Under the pieces are notes generated by a model. The model did not search any database and was not told where the DNA came from. It was given only the letters and a program-made list of their open reading frames with translations. The position numbers and the translations under genes were made by a program. DNA of 64,000 nt from Nodosilinea sp. WJT8-NPBG4 (GTDB lineage: Bacteria > Cyanobacteriota > Cyanobacteriia > Phormidesmidales > Phormidesmidaceae): assembly GCA_019359285.1 (NCBI GenBank), contig JAHHHQ010000028.1:1-64000 (forward strand). Reading direction: 5' to 3'. How positions within the stretch are numbered: position 1 is the stretch's first letter; each line of letters opens with the position of its first letter. Shown here piece by piece: positions 56,173 through 64,000 of this stretch.

Positions 56173-56369
56173 AGCAGCTCAGAATTGACGTGCGTCGTCA
56201 CCACGGCTTCGACCGTAGCGGTTTGGTTGTCAGAGTTCACCTGGGTAATTGCCCAGCGCAAGGGTTCTCCCTGCTCAGCTAGAGCCGATTCGATCGCCCC
56301 AACCAAATCTCTCTGAGCATCTCCCAAATTGATATTGAGAGTAATAAAGTGAGTGGCCAACGCCATCAT
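56169..56369 (-). CDS. Small conserved hypothetical protein
   Basis: 66-aa ORF, ATGA-type overlap with the DUF3326 gene, coherent sequence. Confidence 0.65.
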   Translation of the reverse strand: MMALATHFITLNINLGDAQRDLVGAIESALAEQGEPLRWAITQVNSDNQTATVEAVVTTHVNSELL

Positions 56370-56401
56370 TTACCCACTAAAAAGAGCAACTTCTGCCCGG
56401 T

Positions 56402-56494
56402 GTAGGGTGGGCAGTGCCCACCGCTGGAGCATCGCGAACCTGATTGGGACGCCTGTCTGCCAAAAATTATTTGATGGTGGGCATTGCCCACCAT
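56402..56494. repeat. Pair of near-identical palindromes GGTGGGCA-N-TGCCCACC bounding an approximately 93-bp segment (MITE-like/REP-like)
   Basis: GGTGGGCAGTGCCCACC (56406-56422) and ATGGTGGGCATTGCCCACCAT (56474-56494). Confidence 0.75.
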
Positions 56495-56499
56495 ACGGT

Positions 56500-56817
56500 C
56501 TAGCCCTGGCCGAACTGCTTTTGGTAAACGATATCTTCCTTCTCGGTCTCTAGCTTGATGTCTGAGCGCGGAAAGGCAACGCACAACAGCGCGTAGCCAT
56601 CGGCCTGAAGCTCGGTGCTCACCCCCATGCCTTCGCTCTGATCGACCTCGCCCTCCAGCACCAGAGCGGCGCAGGTCGTACACACCCCTGCCCCACAGGA
56701 GGTCGGCAGGTCTAGCCCCACCGCCTGAGCCGCCGCTAGAATAGTCTGGTCTTCCGGAACGGTGATGGTTTGAGTAGTGCCCTGGTGGTGAATTTCGACG
56801 GAGTAGCTAGTGGCCAT
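56500..56817 (-). CDS. [2Fe-2S] plant-type ferredoxin
   Basis: LDLPTSCGAGVCTTCAALVLEGEVDQSE...GYALLCVAFPRSD, with CX4CX2C and distal Cys. Confidence 0.95.
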   Translation of the reverse strand: MATSYSVEIHHQGTTQTITVPEDQTILAAAQAVGLDLPTSCGAGVCTTCAALVLEGEVDQSEGMGVSTELQADGYALLCVAFPRSDIKLETEKEDIVYQKQFGQG

Positions 56818-56950
56818 AGCGAGTTGACGGAAGTTTAGGTGAGTAGTTGAAAGAACAGTCGCCAGTCCAAGTTAGACCCTTGAGCTTTCCCACTGGCAAA
56901 ACTCAGTCTCAAACCGGGATTGGGCGAATTGCAATCCAAATCTCAACCTA

Positions 56951-57193
56951 TCATCCCACCGGAAAGGTGCGGTCAAATTCTTCTAGCAGATCGTCCATTT
57001 CCTCGATCGCCTGATTGACATCAATGCGCAGGGTGCCCAGATCAGGCTGCTCCAGCAGTTGAATCAGCGCCTCTCGCTTAGAGCGAATGGTGGCAATGCG
57101 ATCGCGAATCATTTGCAGTTCCATAGCGTCCCCCTGGAGAGTGTGGCCTAGAGTTTCCTTCGACAGCATAAACAACTTTGTAGCGAGGTGCAT
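56951..57193 (-). CDS. Small coiled-coil-like hypothetical protein
   Basis: MELQMIRDRIATIRSKREALIQLLEQPDLGTLRIDVNQAIEEMDDLLEEFDRTFPVG; the ORF-track N-terminus (57194-57286) is translated low-complexity repeat, so a start at 57193 or 57124 is more likely. Confidence 0.7.
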   Translation of the reverse strand: MHLATKLFMLSKETLGHTLQGDAMELQMIRDRIATIRSKREALIQLLEQPDLGTLRIDVNQAIEEMDDLLEEFDRTFPVG

Positions 57194-57314
57194 TGAGTGG
57201 GATGGCGAAGATGAGGGGATGAGGAAGCGATTTTGAACTTTCACCTCCCCACCTCCCTCACCCTCATCACCTCCCTCACTCCCCACTCCCTACCTTTCTC
57301 ATCCACAAGACGGC

Positions 57315-57938
57315 ATGATAGTCAGAAGTAATCTTTCCACCGAGGGTCGTATGCTGGGGCGAATTAAGTTAGGGCGAATCAACCTGAGTCTGGTGCTGCT
57401 GGCAGTGGGTGGGGTGCTCACTATTGTCGGATTCGTTGCCTACTTTCAAGATAATTCCACCCTCAATCTGGTCGGTTTCTTCTACGGCATTCCTGTATTG
57501 CTGGGCGGGTTAGCGCTGCGGGCTGCTGAGCTAGAGCCGGTGTCCTACACTCAGCCCACTTCGCCTGAGGTGCTTAAACTGCGCGAAGAGCAGGCCACCT
57601 CCACCCAAAACCAGGTGCGTCTCGATGTGACCCGCTACCGCTATGGCCAGGAAGCCCACCTCGATGTTGCCTTACAGAAGCTGGGGCTGAGCCCCTCGGG
57701 GCAAGAGTGTCCTGAACTCAGCGGCCTGCATGAGACTGAAATCGACGGTAACTATGCCCTAGTGCTGGAGTTTGACTCGTCTATGGTGCCCTTTTCTACC
57801 TGGGTGGAAAAGAAAGCCAAAATTGAGTCGTTCTTTGGCCCCAACGTGCGCGCCGAACTCAGCCAACCCACCGAAGACCAGGTGAACTTGGCATTGGTGA
57901 CCCTGTTAGAGCCTGCTCCCGCTCCAGTAGAGGCTTAG
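57315..57938 (+). CDS. DUF2854 family membrane protein
   Basis: LGRINLSLVLLAVGGVLTIVGFVAYFQDNSTLNLVGFFYGIPVLLGGLALRAAELEPV. Confidence 0.88.
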   Translation: MIVRSNLSTEGRMLGRIKLGRINLSLVLLAVGGVLTIVGFVAYFQDNSTLNLVGFFYGIPVLLGGLALRAAELEPVSYTQPTSPEVLKLREEQATSTQNQVRLDVTRYRYGQEAHLDVALQKLGLSPSGQECPELSGLHETEIDGNYALVLEFDSSMVPFSTWVEKKAKIESFFGPNVRAELSQPTEDQVNLALVTLLEPAPAPVEA

Positions 57939-58120
57939 TAGTCGGCCAAGCCAAAGGTGATATGAATGGGGGTTTCAGGTTCACGTCCTATCTGGACCCT
58001 AAACCCTGAACCCGACACCCTAAGCTGTTAAAGATTGTCCCAATCAGCTTGGTCAAGTACTAGTCTTTTATCGGTGGATGTTTGGCTGGATAGGTTTTGT
58101 AGTTCAGTAGCTGTTTTATA

Positions 58121-58894
58121 ATGGGTCGCCCTTCTTTAGCCGAGCCCACCGGGCACAAGTTTCTCAGCCAAATGGTATTCACCCTGCGCCGACTGGTGTT
58201 GGTCGCGGTGCTGTGGGGGCTAAGTGCCTGCGGCACGACGACGTTTGAGGTCAGTACTGAGTATCAAACGGTATCCCCCAGTGCTGACGGCATTGGCCGG
58301 GTTTACCTAGGCCGAGAAATTGCGCAGACTATGGGTCACCAGGGCGCTGGATGGCTCGATCGCCCTAGTCGAGTACTGCAAGAACGGCCCCAGGCGGCGA
58401 TCGCTGCCCTTGACCTCTTCCCCACCGATACCGTTGCCGATGTAGGCGCTGGCACCGGCTATTTTGCCCGCCGCATTGCTCCTCTTGTGCCGCAAGGGAA
58501 GGTGCTGGCGGTGGATATTCAGCCCGAAATGCTGGCCATGCTCCAAGCCGAGCTAGAGGCTAAGGGCATCAAGAATGTGGAGCCGGTGCTGGGGCAGCCC
58601 GACAATCCCAACCTACCGCCCAACTCTGTCGACCTGGCGCTCATGGTCGACGCCTACCACGAGTTTGCCAACCCCCGCGAGGTAATGGAGGGCGTTGTGA
58701 CTGCTCTCAAGCCCGGTGGGCGGGTCGTGCTGGCCGAGTACAAAGCCGAAAACCCCAGGGTCATGATCAAGCGACTGCACAAGATGAGCGTGGCCCAGGT
58801 GCGCCGCGAAATGGCCGCCGTAGGGCTGGACTGGGTCAAGACCGATGACTGCCTACCCGAGCAGCATCTGCTGTTTTTTCAAGAGCCGGCTTAA
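58121..58894 (+). CDS. Class I SAM-dependent methyltransferase (exported/lipoprotein-like N-terminus)
   Basis: ATVADVGAGTGYFARRIAPL-type motif I (DVGAGTGYFARRIAPLVPQGKVLAVDIQPEML), lipobox-like WGLSACG. Confidence 0.88.
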   Translation: MGRPSLAEPTGHKFLSQMVFTLRRLVLVAVLWGLSACGTTTFEVSTEYQTVSPSADGIGRVYLGREIAQTMGHQGAGWLDRPSRVLQERPQAAIAALDLFPTDTVADVGAGTGYFARRIAPLVPQGKVLAVDIQPEMLAMLQAELEAKGIKNVEPVLGQPDNPNLPPNSVDLALMVDAYHEFANPREVMEGVVTALKPGGRVVLAEYKAENPRVMIKRLHKMSVAQVRREMAAVGLDWVKTDDCLPEQHLLFFQEPA

Positions 58895-58952
58895 GCAGCC
58901 CGTGTGAGACAATTAATTATTATTGATTATAAAGATTCAAGGATATTGACCC

Positions 58953-59495
58953 ATGCTGAAGCGGCTGACCACAGTGCTTTTGATTGTTTTTGCTGTCACC
59001 CTCCAGGGCTGCATGGGTGGCGGCGGTGGTCTTCAGGCCTACGCTGACCAATATTCGGGCTACGAGTTTATGTACCCCACCGGCTGGGTTGAAGTAAACG
59101 TGCCCGGCGCTGCCGACATCGTCTTTCACGACATCATCCACGAGACCGAGAACATCAGCGTGGTGATTAGCGAGATCCCCGAAGGCAAAGATCTTGATGC
59201 CCTGGGTACCCCCACCGAAGTGGGTTACAAGCTCTCCAAAAGCTTCAGCGCCCTAGCGGGGGATGACAGCAGCGTCGATTTGCTTAGCGCCCAGCGCATC
59301 GATACCGCTGACGATAAGACCTACTACATTCTGGAGTACCTGGCCGACCTGCCTGCTGGGCAACGCCACAACCTGGCTAGCGCCATTGTGCGTCGGGGCA
59401 AGCTCTACACCTTCAACGCCTCCACCGACGAAGGCCGCTGGGACAAAGTCCGAGACATGATGAAGCAGTCGGTAGCCTCGTTCAAGGTGTCCTAG
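58953..59495 (+). CDS. CyanoP / PsbP-family photosystem II lipoprotein
   Basis: Lipobox VTLQGCMGG; LQAYADQYSGYEFMYPTGWVEVNVPGAADIVFHDIIHETENISVVISEIPEGKDLDALGTPTEVGYKL. Confidence 0.93.
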   Translation: MLKRLTTVLLIVFAVTLQGCMGGGGGLQAYADQYSGYEFMYPTGWVEVNVPGAADIVFHDIIHETENISVVISEIPEGKDLDALGTPTEVGYKLSKSFSALAGDDSSVDLLSAQRIDTADDKTYYILEYLADLPAGQRHNLASAIVRRGKLYTFNASTDEGRWDKVRDMMKQSVASFKVS

Positions 59496-59730
59496 ATCTA
59501 GTCTCTATCTGATAAAGCGTAACAAGGCGCTTGGCTACCGGTCAACGGGGATGCTCTAACCGAGCGATTACCAGTGCTCTTTATCTTCCCCTCGTTCTTG
59601 CTGTAGAAGCGGCGCTCTAGTCCCTCCCTTTTTTGTAAGGGGGAACCTCGACGACAAACGCCCTCAGCATGAAAGCCCTACCTGGTCTCTATCTTGGAAT
59701 AACCCCTTTCAATTGCCGTCACGGTTAGCT

Positions 59731-60327
59731 ATGCCTACTTCTCCTCGACCTCAGTTTGTTCTCGCCTCAGCCTCAAAGGGCCGTCGCCTGCTGCTGGTAG
59801 GGGCAGGCATTCAGCCCTTTGTGTACCCCAGCAACTTTGATGAAGATCAAGTTGCCATCACCGCTCCGCCTGACTACGTGGCCACTCTGGCCCGCTGCAA
59901 GGCTGAATCAGTTGCACCCCAGTTTCCCAGTGCCCTAGTGCTGGGGTGCGACTCGGTGATGGCCTTTCGGGGCAAAATCTACGGCAAACCCAAGGATAAA
60001 GAGGATGCGATCGCCCGATGGCAAGCGATGCGGGGCCAGGTTTGCGAGATTCACACAGGCCACGCCCTGATTGCTCCCCAGGGGAGAACGCTGGTGCGCA
60101 GTGCCGTCACCCGCGTTTACTTTTCTGAGGTTGACGACACCACGATCGTGGCCTACGTCAATTCGGGGGAGCCTTTAGCCTGCGCCGGGGCCTTTTCCAT
60201 TGACGGCAAGGGGGGCCTGCTAATCGAAAAAATCGAGGGCTGTCACACCAACGTCATTGGCCTCAGCCTGCCTCTGCTGCGCTCCATGCTAGAGGAACTC
60301 GGCTATCGGGCGACGGATTTCTGGTAG
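59731..60327 (+). CDS. maf: Maf-like nucleotide pyrophosphatase
   Basis: [19 protein letters not shown]...[44 protein letters not shown]. Confidence 0.93.
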   Translation: MPTSPRPQFVLASASKGRRLLLVGAGIQPFVYPSNFDEDQVAITAPPDYVATLARCKAESVAPQFPSALVLGCDSVMAFRGKIYGKPKDKEDAIARWQAMRGQVCEIHTGHALIAPQGRTLVRSAVTRVYFSEVDDTTIVAYVNSGEPLACAGAFSIDGKGGLLIEKIEGCHTNVIGLSLPLLRSMLEELGYRATDFW

Positions 60328-60561
60328 GGTTCTTTTTCCGATATCATGAAGGGATGCTCAAAATTGGTGACGGTAGCTGGCTAAGCACCGTCGAGGTCAG
60401 AAATTCTGGAACATTTCCCCTCCGACTTTGCTCGGGGGACGATGGCCAAAGTTGAGCGGCCTTATGCTGGGACTTGACGTCAGATATTCGTCTCGATGGG
60501 GTCGCAGGGTGATAAGGTTTTTTGTTGTCGATTAATCTGTACAAAGAGGCGTTGGAGAACC

Positions 60562-60801
60562 ATGAGCGCAGAGACTTTTGAAAAGGTCAAAAAGATTGTC
60601 AGCGAGCAGCTAGGGGTTGAAGAGGCAGACGTTAAGCCCGAAGCTAGCTTCGCTAACGACCTGGGCGCCGATTCTCTCGATACTGTAGAGCTAGTTATGG
60701 CTCTGGAAGAAGAATTTGGCATCGAAATTCCTGACGAAGCGGCAGAGAACATTGCCACGGTGCAGGATGCCGTTAACTTCATCGAAGAGAAAGCCGCCTA
60801 G
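60562..60801 (+). CDS. acpP: Acyl carrier protein
   Basis: [79 protein letters not shown]. Confidence 0.98.
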   Translation: MSAETFEKVKKIVSEQLGVEEADVKPEASFANDLGADSLDTVELVMALEEEFGIEIPDEAAENIATVQDAVNFIEEKAA

Positions 60802-60956
60802 GCCGTCTCCGATCCCAGGAATTGGCTTGGGAGTAGGGTTAACGCCTGTGTTAGCAGACGTGGGGGGAAGCCGAGGGGTGCCCCCCATGCCATCGGTTTT
60901 ATAGCTGGCCCGCCCGGCCCCCCTTAACCTCGACCTGGTTCACCTGAAATTTGGCT

Positions 60957-62210
60957 ATGGCAAACTCTGACTCAAAGCGCGTTGTGGTGACTGGCATGGA
61001 TGCCATTACCCCCATTGGCAATAGCCTGGAGGAGTACTGGGCTGGGCTAGTGGCTGGGCGTAGCGGCACAGCTCGCATTACCCACTTCGACCCTTCTCAG
61101 CACGCGTCGCAAATTGCTGCGGAAGTCAAAGGGTTCGACCCAAGCGACTTTCTCGACAAAAAAGAAGTCAGGCGCATGGATCGCTTCTCCCAGTTTGCGG
61201 TGATTGCTGGTCAGCGCGCCCTTCAGCACTCGGGACTGACCATTACCGATCTCAACGCCGAGCAAATCGGCACCTGTATTGGTTCTGGCATCGGTGGCCT
61301 CAAAGTCTTAGAAGACCAGCAGGAGATCTATCTCGACCGGGGCCCTAGCCGCTGTAGCCCCTTCATGATTCCGATGATGATCGCCAACATGGCGGCGGGG
61401 TTAACGGCCATCCATACGGGGGCCAAGGGGCCGAGCACCTGTGCTGTCACCGCCTGTGCCGCTGGATCTAACGCGATTGGCGATGCCTTTCGGCTGATTC
61501 AGCACGGCTATGCCCAAGCAATGATCTGCGGTGGCACCGAGGCAGCGGTCACGCCCCTGTCGGTGGCGGGTTTTGCCTCGGCCCGCGCCCTCTCCACCCG
61601 CAACGACGACCCCGCCGCTGCCAGCCGCCCCTTTGACAAAACCCGCGACGGCTTTGTGATCGGCGAAGGCTGCGGCATTCTAATTCTTGAAGAGCTAGAG
61701 CATGCCCTGAGCCGGGGAGCGACGATTTACGGCGAGATTGTCGGCTACGGCATGACCTGCGATGCCTACCATATGACGGCACCGGTGCCCGGTGGGGCCG
61801 GGGCGGCCCGCTGCATTCAGCTGGCGCTCAAGGATGCAGAGATTTTGCCGGGCGAGATCAGCTATATCAACGCCCACGGCACCAGTACGGGGGCCAATGA
61901 CCCCACTGAAACCCAGGCGATCAAAACCGCTCTAGGGGATGTGGCCTATAAGGTAGCGGTGAGTTCGACCAAGTCAATGACCGGGCACCTGCTGGGAGGC
62001 TCTGGAGGGATTGAGGCGGTGGCCACCTGTCTGGCGATCGCCAATGACATCGCCCCGCCCACCATCAACCTTCACGACCCTGACCCCGACTGCGACCTCG
62101 ACTATATTCCCAACCAAAGTCGCCCCATGCCGATTGAGGTGGCGATTTCCAACTCCTTTGGCTTTGGAGGCCACAACGTTACCCTAGTGTTTAAGAAATA
62201 CCGTAGCTAG
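60957..62210 (+). CDS. fabF: Beta-ketoacyl-ACP synthase II
   Basis: RVVVTGMDAITPIGNSLEEYWAGLVAGRSGTARITHFDPS...TCAVTACAAGSNAIGDAFRLIQ...SFGFGGHNVTLVF. Confidence 0.97.
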   Translation: MANSDSKRVVVTGMDAITPIGNSLEEYWAGLVAGRSGTARITHFDPSQHASQIAAEVKGFDPSDFLDKKEVRRMDRFSQFAVIAGQRALQHSGLTITDLNAEQIGTCIGSGIGGLKVLEDQQEIYLDRGPSRCSPFMIPMMIANMAAGLTAIHTGAKGPSTCAVTACAAGSNAIGDAFRLIQHGYAQAMICGGTEAAVTPLSVAGFASARALSTRNDDPAAASRPFDKTRDGFVIGEGCGILILEELEHALSRGATIYGEIVGYGMTCDAYHMTAPVPGGAGAARCIQLALKDAEILPGEISYINAHGTSTGANDPTETQAIKTALGDVAYKVAVSSTKSMTGHLLGGSGGIEAVATCLAIANDIAPPTINLHDPDPDCDLDYIPNQSRPMPIEVAISNSFGFGGHNVTLVFKKYRS

Positions 62211-62448
62211 AGCTACAGGTTGAATCAATTGATAGGTATAATGACCTAAAAATGTGCCGTTTGGCACTTGAGCTTTGTGCCTTGCCTAGCCAGAGGGTAT
62301 TGACAATCGTCTGGTTGCGGGGTCTGCTGAAGGGCAAGGCTGTGTGTGGGGTCTTGATCGATTTAGGCCGATAACTTTGTTAGCCCCTGGGCTAGTCCTA
62401 GTGCTGTGTGCTGCTGCTCCAAAAAACCGTCGTTAAGCTGTTGAACCT

Positions 62449-64000
62449 ATGGCTGTTGCAACCCAATCCCTGGAAGAACTCTGTATTAATTCCATTCGCT
62501 TTTTAGCGATTGATGCGGTGGAAAAGGCCAAATCTGGCCACCCCGGTCTGCCCATGGGAGCTGCGCCCATGGCCTTCGTGCTGTGGGATAAGTTCATGCG
62601 GGTCAACCCCAAGAACCCCCAGTGGTTTAACCGCGATCGCTTCGTGCTGTCGGCAGGCCATGGCTGCATGCTGCAATACGCCCTGCTCTACCTGAGTGGC
62701 TTTGACAGCGTGACGCTGGATGACATTAAGCAGTTCCGCCAGTGGGGCGCTCGCACCCCCGGCCACCCCGAGAACTTTGAAACCCCTGGCATCGAAGTCA
62801 CCACTGGCCCGCTGGGTCAGGGCATTGCCAACGCCGTAGGTTTGGCCATGGCCGAAGCTCACCTAGCCGCCAAGTTCAACAAGCCCGATGCCACCCTGGT
62901 GGATCACTACACCTATGTGATCTTGGGCGACGGCTGCAACATGGAAGGGGTTTCTGGCGAAGCCTGCTCCCTGGCAGGGCACCTAGGTCTGGGCAAGCTG
63001 ATTGCCCTTTACGACGACAACCACATCTCCATCGACGGCTCCACCGACATCTCCTTTACCGAAGATGTGAGCAAGCGCTTTGAGGCCTACGGCTGGCACG
63101 TACTGCACGTGGAGAATGGCAACACGGATTTGGATGCCATGGCCAAGGCGATCGAAGAGGCTAAATCTGTCAGCGATCGGCCCTCGATGATCAAAGTCAC
63201 CACCACCATCGGCTACGGTTCCCCTAACAAGCAAAACACCGCTGGTGTACACGGTGCGGCCCTAGGCGGTGACGAGATCAAGCTCACCCGCGAAAACCTG
63301 GGCTGGAGCTACGGCGAATTTGAAATTCCCGAAGATGCCCTCAGCCACATGCGCAAGGCGATCGATCGCGGTGCCAGCCTTCAGGCCGAGTGGGAAGAAA
63401 CCCTCGCCACCTACCGCACCAAGTACGCCGCCGAGGCCGCCGAGTTTGAGCGCATGCTCTCCGGCCAGCTACCCGACGGCTGGGTCGATGCCCTGCCCAC
63501 CTATACCCCCGAAGATAAGGCACTGGCCACTCGGAAAAATTCTGAGGTTACCCTTAACGCCCTGGCTCCGGCTATCCCTGAGCTGATTGGTGGCTCTGCC
63601 GACCTCACCCACTCCAACTTGACCGAGCTAAAAATCTCCGGTAGCTTCCAGAAAGGGGCTTACGAAAACCGCAACCTCCGCTTCGGTGTGCGCGAGCACG
63701 GCATGGGCGCGATCTGCAACGGCATTGCCCTGCACAACTCGGGCCTGATTCCCTACTGCGCCACCTTCCTGGTGTTTGCCGACTACATGCGGGCGGCCAT
63801 TCGCCTGTCGGCCCTCTCCCAGGCCGGGGTGATCTACGTCATGACCCACGACTCCATTGGTTTGGGCGAAGACGGTCCCACCCACCAGCCGGTAGAAACC
63901 ATCGCCTCCCTGCGGGCCATTCCCAACCTGATCGTGATTCGCCCTGCCGACGGCACCGAAACCTCTGGGGCCTACAAGATCGCCGTGGAGCATCGCAAGA
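62449..64000 (+). CDS. tkt: Transketolase, 3'-truncated by window end (absent from ORF track)
   Basis: Reading from ATG 62449: [82 protein letters not shown]...[26 protein letters not shown]. Confidence 0.97.
   Translation, partial: MAVATQSLEELCINSIRFLAIDAVEKAKSGHPGLPMGAAPMAFVLWDKFMRVNPKNPQWFNRDRFVLSAGHGCMLQYALLYLSGFDSVTLDDIKQFRQWGARTPGHPENFETPGIEVTTGPLGQGIANAVGLAMAEAHLAAKFNKPDATLVDHYTYVILGDGCNMEGVSGEACSLAGHLGLGKLIALYDDNHISIDGSTDISFTEDVSKRFEAYGWHVLHVENGNTDLDAMAKAIEEAKSVSDRPSMIKVTTTIGYGSPNKQNTAGVHGAALGGDEIKLTRENLGWSYGEFEIPEDALSHMRKAIDRGASLQAEWEETLATYRTKYAAEAAEFERMLSGQLPDGWVDALPTYTPEDKALATRKNSEVTLNALAPAIPELIGGSADLTHSNLTELKISGSFQKGAYENRNLRFGVREHGMGAICNGIALHNSGLIPYCATFLVFADYMRAAIRLSALSQAGVIYVMTHDSIGLGEDGPTHQPVETIASLRAIPNLIVIRPADGTETSGAYKIAVEHRK

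Noticed and set aside
57194-57286. N-terminal extension MGSEGGDEGEGGGEVKVQNRF of the 111-aa ORF
   Set aside because: It is translated low-complexity repeat DNA; internal Met starts are more plausible.
1-64000. Numerous GCGATCGC octamers
   Set aside because: HIP1 over-representation is well established in cyanobacteria; treated as lineage evidence rather than a new finding.

Overview
GC-rich cyanobacterial chromosomal window. Supporting signs are Psb28, CyanoP/PsbP, a plant-type ferredoxin, cyAbrB, the acpP-fabF-tkt order and many HIP1 (GCGATCGC) octamers. Most of it is housekeeping sequence: leuA, infC, ddl, plsY, purD, cobD/cbiB, mogA-like, maf, acpP, fabF, tkt, plus transporters and sensor kinases. 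The accessory or unusual parts are: (1) a compact two-gene NRPS locus (C-A-PCP, then TubC-type docking-C-A-NMT-PCP-TE; 5766-14917, minus); (2) a complete stressosome module (RsbR-RsbS-RsbT) continuing into an HATPase-SpoIIE phosphatase and two hybrid histidine kinases (15576-22415, plus), with a perfect 19-bp-arm hairpin at its 5' end; (3) a strong ydaO/yuaA-type c-di-AMP riboswitch candidate upstream of an ArsB/NhaD-type permease; (4) infC with an apparent AUC start codon; (5) a 50-bp perfect palindrome between a repeat-rich secreted-protein gene and leuA; (6) repeat elements inside coding sequence, including one inside an NRPS adenylation domain; (7) a frameshifted VOC/glyoxalase gene. All calls are by reading only. 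No database search, alignment or folding program was run.
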